Part shown: piece by piece, positions 23,690 through 34,583 of the stretch
Position numbering within the stretch: position 1 is the stretch's first letter
Layout of the letters: each line of letters starts with the position of its first letter
Assembly: GCA_004352715.1 (NCBI GenBank)
Contig: SCFE01000068.1
Location: 1,023,164 to 1,087,163, forward strand
Length of the DNA stretch: 64,000 nt
Direction: 5' to 3'
Source of the DNA: Hofstenia miamia
Lineage: Eukaryota; Xenacoelomorpha; Acoela
Program-made: the position numbers and the translations under genes
Notes under the pieces: model-generated
The model's input: the letters and a program-made list of their open reading frames with translations, nothing else
The model's database searches: none
What the model was told of the DNA's origin: nothing

Positions 23690-24990
23690 ATTTAATCCAT
23701 TCCTAGTAAAAGTAAAAGGTGACAGAAGATCAAGAGAGGGAAGAGTGGTCATACTCAGCTGACCTGAAACTGCAAACTGATCAATGTCTTGCCTGTGAAC
23801 AATGCATTGACTCATTACAGGTTGAGCTATGACAGCAAGCTACCAAAGCCTATCAGAGAGAGAAGCACTTAATTGATTCTATTACTGCACTGGAGGCTCA
23901 AATTCATAGCTTGGCAACACCTTTGCCTGCATTCCCAATGCCACAGAATGCTCCTTGTTCCATGCCCTCTCTGTCTAGACATTTTGAATGTGTCCTAAAA
24001 GAAGCTTTGGATGCTTTTTCCAAATGCCTTTTTGAAAATGTCTCAAAAATGATTTTTGCACACCTTCCTAGTACCCCTGTTGTATCTATTGCTACTTCAT
24101 TGATGCCTCAATTTGTTACTCCAGCCACTTCATTTAAGACTGGAGGTCCCACCTTTACACAAGCTGCTCTTATCCATGTTTCTACTTTGGCAACTGTCAC
24201 CACTTCTAGTCCATACATTCCAAGTGCAACCATTTCACCTACAGCACCAGTCAACACTTGTGTCACTCCTACAGTCTTGACTTCAACTTCACCCCCACTA
24301 CTGAATCCTACTGTGTCTGTGACAACAAGTGGGCCATGTTTTACTCAATTGATTCTGCCTGCAACTGCTGTTGGGAGTGAAACTGCCAATTTATTTAATC
24401 AACATTCCATATTACCCAAATTTACTGGAAAAACCAACAAAATATCTATCCTTCAAGGAATGGTTTTTTCTTTTCAAACTGACAATGAAGCAGTATCAAG
24501 CCACTCAGGATGCTGCCATAGCTCAGTTCCTTACATACTTACAAGGTCTCACATATAATCAATATATGATGTTAGGCAGAGAGATTAAGACAAACTATTA
24601 ATTACTAATTGGTTTCTTCAAGGACCATTACAAAGCACCTCATATCAAGCATCAGTACAAAAGTCTGCTCTGTGGTCTCTCATTTAAGGAGGGTGATGAT
24701 GTACATATGTATATCACACAATTGGAAAGACTGTTTTGCTTGAGTAAGCTGATGCCTGAATACTCAAAGCATGATCTTTTCTCATACATTTGTTGGAGCT
24801 TTCTGCCCAATATCCACAGTTGTCTTGAACTAAAGTGCAACCCCAAAGATGAGCTCAACCTTATCATTTGAAAAGCTATCAGCATTGTTTACAGGCTCCA
24901 TAATACTACTAGCATTGACAAGGATGCTGGAGAACTTAAAACAGGTCACTTGACTCAGAAACCTCTTGTTTCACCAAGGATTGGAATCTT
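23690..24990 (+). pseudogene. Element C gag, interrupted
   Basis: Plus strand. A coiled-coil start (about 23760-23900) is followed by a Thr/Ser/Pro-rich linker (23911-24400) and the capsid region, recognisable by HSILPKFTGK, EWFFLF, LTYNQYMMLGREIKTNY and HDLFSYIC, each matching the gag of A and B. A one-base shift near 24455 and TGA codons (one aligned with an Arg in B) interrupt it. It ends at about 24990, before the zinc knuckle, where element F begins on the other strand. Confidence 0.75.
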
Positions 24991-25601
24991 GCCCTTTCCG
25001 TTTTTTACTGCACATACGCTTGACAGCATCGACACCCTTTTTGTGTTTATTCCTTTGTTCTCATAGATCATTACGTTGGCTGTGATCACTTCCTCTGTTT
25101 CAATCTCATACATTTTCCATTGATGTGGCTGCAGATGTATGTCTTCCTGTAATTCGAACGTGATTGTTTTATCTCTGCCCTGTTCTTCTTTGATCTCAAT
25201 CTCTTCTTCTTTGACTGCGTAATTGATAACGCATTTGTTTTTTATGAGGAAGTCGTCTCCCAGAATTATCTAATATGGTAGCATGTTGTTGTGTGTGTCC
25301 ACTACTACTAGTGATTGTTCGAAGGTAGTGTTTGCTACCCTTAGCTGAACTGCTTCCAATATTCCTTTAGTGTCAATATATTCGCCAGATGCATTGATGA
25401 GTCTTATATTGCATTTAGTGAGATCGTCTCTTGAGAACCCTACTTTTGTTGCACAGTTGTCCGTAATTATCAAAGTTGCCACTCCCGTATCGATGGTTGC
25501 TTTTATCATTATTCCATTAACCGATATTGTCATTGTGTTCACCGTATCCATATTAGCCATAATCATTACTGCTGCGCGGTTTTTAGGAGTTGGCGCTCCA
25601 C
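24990..25601 (-). pseudogene. Element F protease, truncated pol
   Basis: Minus strand, -1 frame to F gag. 25270-25566 has the retropepsin active site IKATIDTGVATLII (catalytic DTG kept), then LPY-stop-IILGDDFL where a D/E is expected. It continues to about 24990, where pol ends abruptly against element C. RT onward is absent. Confidence 0.75.
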
Positions 25602-27392
25602 TTAGTTTTCTGATTCCTCTTCAGTTTGGGGTTCTTCGTTTGTTTCTCCTTCCGATTCTATTAGGTCCTCTTCTTCGAAGTACCCTTGTTCTTCTCCAAT
25701 CATGTTTATTTGTTTGTGGCACTCATCTCTTTTGTGTCCTTTCTTTCCACAATTGCAGCATTTAACATCTTTTTCGCGAACCTTTCGTGTTTTTCCATCC
25801 CTGGTTTTCACCCTTATCGTTTTTTCCTGTTTGTCTGTCTCATATGTTTTCGTTGTGGTTTTTGGTTTGAGGTTGCTCCTCCACGTTGGTGGTTCTCTAT
25901 GCCAAGCTGCCTTTTCATTTATTCTCGCGTTGTTTTCGATCGTAGCTTGTATGTCCACCGCTTTTCTGATCATCTTCTCCAATTTATCGTCTACGTCACA
26001 CTTAATTTCAAATTGTGCTCTTATATTATCAGGCATCCCTTTGCAAATGTGTGAAAAGAGATCATATTTTGAATATTGGTTCTCTCTTGAGCTGAGTGTG
26101 ACCAACCTCTCGACTTGTTGTATATAATTATGGATGTCGTCTGTCTTCTTCATCTTCATTCCATTTAGGATTATTCTGTATTGATTCTTGAAACTTTTGT
26201 TTCCATAGTATTCTATGAAGTCGCCAATTAATAATTCATAGTCTGTTTTCGTCTCTGGGTCTAACAGCAGGTAATGCTGTGCTGCTGCTCCCATCAGGTA
26301 TAGGGGGAATCTTGCCACTGCTGAATGTTGGCTCACCTTCCTTTCTGCCATTGTTAGCTCGAACATCTGGAGCCATTCCCCGAACATTGGATTATAGCTG
26401 TCCACTCTTCCATTGAATTTTGGTATTGTCGCTTTGCATGGGATCATGTCGTTTCCTAGTTCCTGGTTTAGTATTGATTTACTATATTTAGGTTTCATGT
26501 TTTTTGTTGTCCCTTCTTCTTTCCACATTTGCGTGGTTATTGCATCAATGAATTTCTTCTTTTCTACGTCATTTTTGTCTTCTGAGGAGTCTTCTGACAG
26601 GTGATTATGGGGTGGCAAAGCTTGCAGTTTGCGTTCCTTTCTACTTACGAACTGAAAGTTGTGGGACTGTGTTCTGTCTTGCTCTTCTTTGGTTAACTGT
26701 AATAACCTCAATTTGTCTTTTAGTTGAGCTATTTCCTCTTGCCTCAGATCTTTATCTTCGATTAGTCGTCTATTTTCTACTTCCAGCAAGTCCTGTTGTA
26801 ATTGTGCTGGTTGTTCATTCTTGCTCATTTTGAGTCAGGTTATTTTACCTTTAAGTTGTGATATCTCTGTGGCTTGTATATCATTATCTTGTATTAACTG
26901 TTGATTTGTTCTCTCTAGTATGTTGTTCTTGTCTTGTAGGAGTTGATTCTGTTCCAGGAATCTACTATTTGACTCCATTAATTGTTTAGTGAGTGCCTTG
27001 ATTTCATTTTGGAACACTTCGCTTTGTTCAATTAGCCTAGTGTCCATGTCAATCTGGATGTTCCTGATTGTTTCCACACTCGCCAATTCGATGTCTTCTA
27101 TCCTTTTTGTTAATAGACCAATTTCTTCTCGTAATAATTGTTCAGTTTCATTATTCTTTCTCAGAATTTCCATGATTTCTGGGGTTCCTGGTTCAGAAGA
27201 AGATTCCTGTGTTATTGACTCTGGGGTTAGGGTTGTTTCGGAATTTCTTGGGTAGGATGACGATCGTGTCATCATAGGGGTGGTGGTTTTCGCTTTCTTT
27301 GCACTTCCTCTTTTGCTTTTATTGTTTGTCATTATTTCTTGATGTCGTAGTGGCTTTCCCATTCGGTTACGATTCAAGAGTCCAGTTTGCAC
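25602..27392 (-). pseudogene. Element F gag with one in-frame TGA
   Basis: Two pieces (26835-27392 and 25602-26828) lie in one frame, separated by TGA CTC AAA before the second ATG. The first 290 residues are a long heptad-rich coiled coil; then a capsid region resembling Ty3/Gypsy gag; then a CCHC knuckle, CCNCGKKGHKRDEC (C-x2-C-x4-H-x4-C), and an acidic Glu-rich tail. Gag packages the RNA and forms the particle. Apart from the TGA the frame of about 596 codons is open, with better CpG retention than neighbours, so this may be a younger copy. Confidence 0.8.
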
Positions 27393-27540
27393 TTGTTGCG
27401 GTTAAAATGTTCTGCCTTTGCTGACTGTGTCTTTCCGTTCATTGCTCTGTTGCTTCCTCTTCACTTTTTCTTTGAGTTGTTTCAACGTTCTTAAAAGAGT
27501 ATCACTGTGTGTTTCTTCTCCATTGACTTTGTTCTTATTT

Positions 27541-27553
27541 GTCATGGTCGCCA
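27541..27553 (-). promoter_or_regulatory. Primer-binding site of element F
   Basis: Minus strand reads TGGCGACCATGAC directly after the LTR end, one base from the PBS of element A, so both Gypsy families appear to use the same tRNA primer. Confidence 0.75.
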
Positions 27554-28685
27554 TGTAACATCCTCCACCTGGCTTATTTGCACCGTGTATTATTGTTGAT
27601 AATTAGCACTTAGTAAATTGCGGGTGAGGAGTTACTGAATTATTGAATCGCCAAACTTCTCCTTTTTAATCAACTAGTTATGTTAATCGAGTATTAATTA
27701 TCACTATTTAGGTGATGGAGCTGCGTGACTTTTCTTCTCCAGTTCTTCTGTGGGCCACTGCCCAAAGCCGATCTCCACAACACAGTCCCCCTCCTTTACG
27801 AATAACGATTAAATCCACTGCACCAACTCAGCTCAGTTGGAACTAATTATGTGTACCCTATTTGAGTTCAGTGCGTGCACTCATGTTAAGTAGTAACTGA
27901 CTTAAACTCAATGTTGTACAGTGTTTGTTGATTTGTTCAAATAAAGCAACCGGGCATTGATACTAACTGCGTTCAAATATTATTAATGTAGCCATTACCG
28001 TAAACTTATTGGCTTAGTAATCTAATTAATAAGATTGCAGTTTCCTAAACTTACATTTAATAGGGATACATGTAAGGTCACTTATTTAGTCAATTATAGT
28101 CGAGTCTCCTACTATTAATAACATGTATATTCCTAGGGTTCGACTATCCAGTCATTTCAAGCATTGATTATTTCGTACATGTGTAGATCGATAGTCAGAC
28201 TAGGCGAGAATCGAAAAACTCCTAACCGTAACGTAAGTGCAGTTTCGTGACTGGCACAAGGACCCTCCGAATCGATCCCGTGATGGGATCCAGCCACTAC
28301 TAAACACAACTCGCCTAGCTGCACATTTTATTAATTAATCAAACCAGATAAGTGAAGAATAAGAAATAAAATAAACTCCGAAGAATTTATTGTTCATCAA
28401 ATTTCTAGTTAATTTCAAAGCTATTTATTTAAAATTTCTAAAGTACCTGCTGATTTTGAATTTCAAATAATTCTTCTGCCAATATGGCTGTTCATATGTA
28501 AGCGTTATTTTGCTTCTAGCAATTTGTCAAATGTTACTTGATCAGCTAACAAGTTTCTCTTAATTTGCACAATATTGTAGCTTAGTTGCATCTTTACAAA
28601 ATGAATAGAATCATAACTAAATTTTACACTAATATTTTTGATTGTATTTAATCACTATAATTGTTCAACGTTAATTCTTCTTTAG
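27554..28685 (-). repeat. 5' LTR of element F
   Basis: Starts TGTAACATCC at the PBS side. The same sequence in the other orientation is at 61704-62750, and fragments are at 6206 and 18100. The outer end is not clear; element C coding resumes at about 28689. CpG content is fairly high. Confidence 0.7.
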
Positions 28686-28688
28686 TTG

Positions 28689-30057
28689 CAGCTATTATTT
28701 TGGGATGATGCTACAAAAGCTGCTGCTTGTTTGCCCATCTTAAAAGCAATACATGATCTTGTGGAACTGAGTGACACTGTCCAGATTCCTCCTGTTAGTG
28801 AGAGGACACATCCCTACCTCAGGTTTCAAGACCTTGAATCACTCTCTTTTACTTCAACAACATCACAAAGTATTTAACTACAGCTCAATTAGTGTTGGTC
28901 AGGCCTTTGGCAAACAACACACCATCAAAACCAAGAATGATTGCATGATCTGTCTTCCTGTCAGAAGAGTGCCAGAAAACCTCCACAAGGAATATGAGAG
29001 CATATTAAGTGATCTGAAAGAGAGTGGCATAATACAAGGCAGCAACAGCCTGTATGCAACACCCACCATTTTCATTAGGCAGGGTGACAAGTACCACCTA
29101 TGTGTGGATTTTTGGAAATTGAATGATGTAACTTATATGATGCTAGTTGATACCAACTGCTTACCTGCCTCAATCTTTGTAAGGTGTACTGGCAGGTGCC
29201 CATAAAGCCTGCCAACATCTCAAAGACTGCCTTCATAACTCTGTACTGTCTCTTTGAGTGAAAGTACATGGCTTTTGGGCTCTGCAATGCCCCTGTGACC
29301 TTCCAATGCTACATTACTCATGTGCTTCAGAACAGTGCTAATGTGTTAGAGCCAGGAATCACTGCCTACATGGACAACATCCTTGTAGCTTACAACACCT
29401 TTGCCAAACATTTAGAAAGGCTAGGCAGAATTCTTAATATTTTAATGAATCTGGCCTCTGCATTAATGGAAACAAGTGTGCTCTCCTTCAGCCATGTGTC
29501 ACCTTCCTTGGAAGAGTTATTGAGCCAGGTCGCATCTCTATTAAGAATGATGTGAAAGATCAGTTGGAAAGATTTGAGACTCTGTGGTCCTGTAAGGACA
29601 TTCAATGACTTATGGGCTTCTTAAACTGCTATGGCACCTTTATATCAGAACTGGCAAATAAGACCAAACATATTTCTAATTTACTGCAGCAAAGGGTGGA
29701 GTTCAAGTGGACATGGGTGGAGCAAGAAGAGCTCAACTCCATCAAGTTGGAACTAAGGAAAATTCCTAGACTTAATACACCAGACTACTCAAAAGAATTA
29801 ATCATTGACTGTGACATCAGCTCAGTTGTGATTAGTGGAGTTCTTAGTCAGGTTATTAACAGCATTGAGAGACTGATACAATATTTCAGTAGAAAGAAGC
29901 TCAGGAAAGCTGAACAGTGCTAAAGCACCACATAATCTGAGATGTTACAGCTGGTGGAAAGTCTGAACAAATTCCACTTCTTCATCCTTGGCCATAACTT
30001 CACTGTGTGAAATGACAATTCTGCACTAGCTTGGCTCAAGAAGTTTTCCATGGATAA
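28689..30057 (+). pseudogene. Element C pol: RT and RNase H, interrupted
   Basis: Plus strand. IHDLVELSD (28755) starts the region before RT. SGIIQGSNSLYATPTIFIRQG and LCVDFWKLND are the N-terminal RT block; AYMDNILVAYN at about 29367 is the YxDD box with the second Asp changed to Asn (GAC to AAC at a CpG). RNase H follows: DCDISSVVISGVL, KFHFFILGHNF, DNSALAWLKKF. Several indels and TGA codons. It is cut at 30057 by the LTR of the A/B block and resumes at 54486. Confidence 0.8.
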
Positions 30058-30966
30058 TGTAGAATCGTGGGCTGTACTTTTACTAGAAACTTTTTGACTC
30101 TGCAAAAGGTTTAGCATAGCAATATAACAGCCCTGATTCTGGGGAAACAGTTAAAGAGAAAATAAACTAATATAAACATTGGTAATTCATCCAAGTAATC
30201 AATACTTTAGGTAACTCCAAGATGACCAACTCACATGGCCTCCAGCCGAAGCGAAGTCTCCAGGAACAGTGTAGTGCTTGACTTAGTGCATGGTGCTACC
30301 CTATTTGTCTCACTTATTAATTTCTATCTCATAGACAATATAAACATTTCATTTTCATTGTTAGTTCTCAGCTCACTAAATAATAGTCTGTAATTGCCAG
30401 ACATTCGTGCTAGCCAATGGCATGGTATCATCACAGTGTCATAAAATATAAGTGCATGTACATGTTGAATATTAAATGAAAGATTTATTATTTCCTTAGG
30501 TGTAACCATATCCATAACTTAATGAGTCCACAATTTGGGCGGGTAGGATCTGCAATCTCCCAGAGCTACTTGTTGCCCTGTGCTTTAAGAAAGCACTCCC
30601 AAATTGTCGCCAAACTTAAGCAATTATTTTCATAATCAAAATATACAAAAAAGTAACGGAGGAAAAAGTGAACAGTAATTGAAGCTAGATAAAATCTATT
30701 AACCTTTTCTAACATTGTTTCTCAATTTATACACGTTCAAAATAATAAATAACTACCTGTCTTAGTTTACAATCACAGTTAAGCATTAGCTATTCATGTT
30801 ATCAATTTCCGAATCAAATTCAATTTGAGCAACACATTTAGCACCATTGAGGGGACATAATTCTCTTTTGTAAGCTTAAGCTTGAAATAACTATTACATC
30901 ATGATGATGTTAATACAAAAAATAAAAATAAATAATAATCACGAAAATTCCCCGAGTGACTCTACA
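30058..30966 (-). repeat. Element A 3' LTR (909 bp)
   Basis: Minus-strand LTR, TGTAGAGTCACTC...GATTCTACA. Contains a hairpin GTGCTTT-AAG-AAAGCAC at 30580-30596 and the 15-mer gagctacttgttgcc at 30563. It is nearly identical to B's 3' LTR over the 240 bases that can be compared, and closer to B's 5' LTR than to A's own 5' LTR. Confidence 0.9.
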
Positions 30967-30979
30967 CGCCCCCCTTTGC
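30967..30979 (-). promoter_or_regulatory. Polypurine tract of element A
   Basis: Minus strand reads GCAAAGGGGGGCG directly before the 3' LTR, where plus-strand DNA synthesis is primed. B has GCAAATGGGGGCG at 44100-44112. Confidence 0.8.
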
Positions 30980-30984
30980 TCAAA

Positions 30985-33900
30985 TTAATTTGGCGGCAAT
31001 AGGTGGAGAGTAGGACCTGAGACTATACGATGAGTGGCCATCACCATTTCCATTGCTAATTCACCTTCCCATTGTTCTAATTCAGCATACTGTGGCTCAC
31101 GAGATAATTGCATTAAAACCTCTCTCTGTGTTACAACTTTGTCTCTTAGTTTGAAATAGTGGATTGTAGGCAACTGGTTGCTGATGGGACAATTCTTTCT
31201 TAAGTTGTTTACAAGGCGAGTGAAGGTATCATGAAATCTTTCGTACAGGCGGAATCCTTTCAGAGCAATCATTAAGGTCATCAAGGCGTCCGTATCAGAT
31301 GTATGGGCATCCTCAGGTCGAATCTGAGTGTTGGGATAAAAATATTCGAACACATCTCGCAACAACCCCATCCGGGTTGCATGATCCATGAATAAAGAGC
31401 AGAACTCTAGTACCTGACTTAATGTCATCTCATCAGGATTGGAAACATTGGCTCGAAGCATTGTGATTATCTCAATTTGTTTCGTTACATCGTAATATCT
31501 CATGGTCGTTTCTACGTTATTGATCCACATCAGGTCTCCAGCAGCTTGAAAAAGAATTAACACTCGGGGATCAGTAGTCTGTACAGTTTCGTGGATCTTT
31601 ATCAGTTGCTCGCTAATTGTGGTTCCTCTATTAAAGACATCACAAATTGTTAACTTTCCATCTATAAAAATTCTCTCTTTGTTACCCCCGGCTAGTAATT
31701 TTCCACGTGCTGACTTGTACTCATCAGATTTCATTAGTTTACTTGCTTCAGCAGCCGTACTCACGTAATTCAATTTATCGGGAAGGTGGACTGACACTTT
31801 CTTCTTATTCTTCTTTACTCGCCATTTTGGTTGAATCAACGGAGTCTCCACACAGGGAGGTGGAATGCATAGAAAATTTTCCTTCCGAATGTTATTCTCT
31901 AAATCTGCAAACTGACACTTGGCTTGTAAACTAGCAGTTCCAATCGTAACAGGATAATTGATCTGTGCATGCTTAATTGTGTCCCAGAATCGATTCCTTA
32001 ATCCATGTTTACGCAATTCCTCGATTTGTTTGTTAGAAATCTTCACTCAAGCAGTAGTGCATTCTACGTCCAGAGCTACTTGTCGCCTTGGAGATTGTAG
32101 AATGACCAATTCCTCTTTCGAAAACATCTCAGTTAAACACCATTTCATCATCCCGAGTACGTCCTTTTCAGTATTTTCCACTAGCACTCTCCTTTGAGTC
32201 ATCAATCCTTTATCAAACTCGGACAGGTCATGCTCTATCATGAGAATCCTTTCGTTTTCGGTAATTGACCATTGAGGTGTAGGCTGAGGTGATCCGCCGA
32301 ATTTCTCCAGATTCACTTTCTCAATGAGGTCTCGGATGTGGGGAGATAATTGTACTGAGGATGTAGCCAATAATTCTTCTTCTCTGAAAAACTGTTCTGG
32401 AGTCTTCATGACTTGTTCAAATATAGTGATAGGAATTATTTTCCCTTCTTTCTTAACCTGTCTGGCAGATTCCGCAAATTGCCCGTACCCGCACTCTGGG
32501 TAAGATATTCGGTATGCGTCAAAGAATTTTTCGTTCTTTTCTATCACCTCTCTCATTCTTATTAACTCCAGGAATGACTTAGTGGATCCAGGTTGCCGTT
32601 CAATTAATCTCTTAGTGCTTAATGGAGCATTCTCTAAGGAAAATATGGCAAACTTAGTTTCAGCAGTGGCACCCCACATGTACTTCTTCATCGTTTCAGA
32701 AAAAATATTAATGTCTGACAGACAGATTCCCAACCTGTTGCTAATCGAGATGATCAACATCTTCCCTGTTATGCTACTCGCCCCCACCAGTCGGGCATAA
32801 TATTTTTCGTAGTGATCCATGGCTCATTTGGTTTTGCAAGGTGATGATGGTGGCGCACATTTGTGTAATAACCAGTTTTTTACTTTCCATGTGAGTGGAC
32901 AGACAGCTATTTCGTGATCCGCCATTTTTGACAGGATGTTACGTTTGTTTTGGTCGATCGGTAAAATGATATTGGAGTCTCTCATAAGATAGATAGCCAT
33001 AATCCAGATTGCGCCTCTAGCATAAATATCGGGTACTCTGTCTTCCGAAAATAGCAGTGATTTAAAATTTTTTTGATCTTGAATATCATAAGAAAACTTG
33101 ATTTCCCGTAAAACTCTTTCAACAGACTGGTGGTATTGGGAACTAGGACTTTTGATTCGTATGTTGGGCCAATTGGACTCTGGGTTTTTTGTGGCTTTAA
33201 TGTCTGTCCATATGGCTTGAATTTCTTGTAAGGTCTCGACGCTTTGAGCAAAAGCAAAACTGACCCTCATATCTGTTACAGTGTGTATGGTGTTCATGTT
33301 TAGCAATTCCAGAGTTTGGGCCTGCAATATCATATTGATTAGTAGTTTTTTATCTACGGCTAATTTATGTGACGGAATTTTCTCGCATAACATAAGATCT
33401 GTGAATAGTAATTTCGTGACTGAGGGCATCTGAGAGTTCTGCAGCAATATTTGGCTGTAGTGAGATCTATAAAGAATAATAAAATTTTCCATCCTGTAGT
33501 GAAGGCTTTCTATCACTTTGGGGATATTGTCTTCGTGTTCTTCCCGGAGTACTATTACCAGCCTTATTCCTTCAACTTTTGCTATCTGGTATGCAATTTC
33601 TATCTGTTCCATTATATGCTGGTCTTGAACTTCATGGATTTTCAGAAAATAAACTACTAACAGGTTTGGGAAATCAATGTTTACACATTTGAAGCTTCTA
33701 ATGTTTATTCCAAAGTTTAGAAACTTGCAGAGGTTGTATATGTACTGTACTTCTCCAATATAACTGTGTACTGTACTTCTCCAATATAACTGGCTAATTC
33801 CTTCAAGCATGCCTGAATCATAACAAATTATTGAATTTATTTGAGGACGTTTTTCTGCGTCAATTATAAAAGGTATTATATCGATTGAGCAACTTAACTT

Positions 33901-34197
33901 TTTGGTGTTGTATGTCCACCATAATTGGTTCTGGGTAGCCTCTGAAATATCATCTTGAATGTAGTTTACTGCTCTATGTGGGGCTATGAAATAGGGATGC
34001 AGTGTATCTGCCCCCAACTCTGGACATCCTCTTCTTGCGGAACTATTAGAGGTAGAGGGGGCTATCAAATCACTCTTTGGGGAGGTATTTACATTTTGTA
34101 AAACACTAAAAGGGGTACGTAAATGTTGCTTATTTAGAGTTTTTGAGGTTTGTGTTGCCAGCTCTGCTCACAGGCTTGGAAGTACGTGTCCCCCCAT
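30985..34197 (-). pseudogene. Element A: ~1,070-codon ORF of unknown function in env position
   Basis: Minus strand, between pol and the polypurine tract. From the ATG at 34197 a single frame runs to the TAA at 30985, broken only by three TGA codons (34168-34170, 32824-32826, 32047-32049). B has CGA at the first. The protein has no signal peptide, no clear membrane segment and no furin-like site, so it does not look like an envelope glycoprotein. It is mixed alpha/beta, with a hydrophobic strand LVIVLREEH near codon 180, a Trp-containing segment WKVKNWLLHKC before the second TGA, a basic KWRVKKNKKK stretch, and an alpha-helical C terminus ending HLLPPN. I recognise no domain. A 26-bp tandem duplication at about 33738-33791 replaces residues still present in B. 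Same family in B and, as a C-terminal piece, in C. Confidence 0.7.
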
Positions 34198-34583
34198 AGA
34201 GTAGCGAGATGAGTAGACGTTGATGTTTCCCCCCTAAGCGTGGAGCTACTTGTCGCCCGCACAGTATAGGACTCTCCTCAGCACCTTCATGTCGTCCTCA
34301 TTTGTGTTCACGTGCCTCCTCAGCACCTTTGTGTCGTCCTCGTTTGTTTTCACGTGCCTCATCAAGCGAAGATCCAGGTCTCCCACGCTTTGATGAGGAT
34401 GATTGACCGCTAACCTCCATCATTCTCCTTCTCACTCTTCGACGGGACGGAGGAGCTTAAGATCTCAATTGTTGGGATCAAAAGTTTGATTCTCTCTGGC
34501 TCGCCTTGAAGGCAAAACTTGTGAGCCAACATTATCTACTATCTCACGCCTTGAAGGCAAAACTTGTGAGCCAGCATTATCTA
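34198..34583 (-). other. Spacer between pol and the env-position ORF of A
   Basis: Holds two tandem duplications absent from B: about 48 bp twice at 34276-34362 and about 46-49 bp twice at 34504-34583 (unit starting gccttgaaggcaaaactt). The 15-mer gagctacttgtcgcc lies at 34243-34257. This would be the leader of any spliced mRNA for the downstream ORF. Confidence 0.7.

Noticed and set aside
25370-26127. Hydrophobic plus-strand ORFs opposite F gag
   Set aside because: Antisense shadows of the protease and gag genes; the Phe/Leu-rich composition results from reverse-reading Lys/Glu codons.
30985-34197. Three separate accessory genes after pol in A
   Set aside because: The three open pieces are in one frame, separated only by TGA codons, with GTG or non-conserved ATG at the apparent starts, and an ATG further upstream (34197) opens the same frame.
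30985-34197. A typical retroviral/errantivirus envelope gene
   Set aside because: No signal peptide, transmembrane segment, fusion-peptide-like stretch or cleavage site is visible in either copy.
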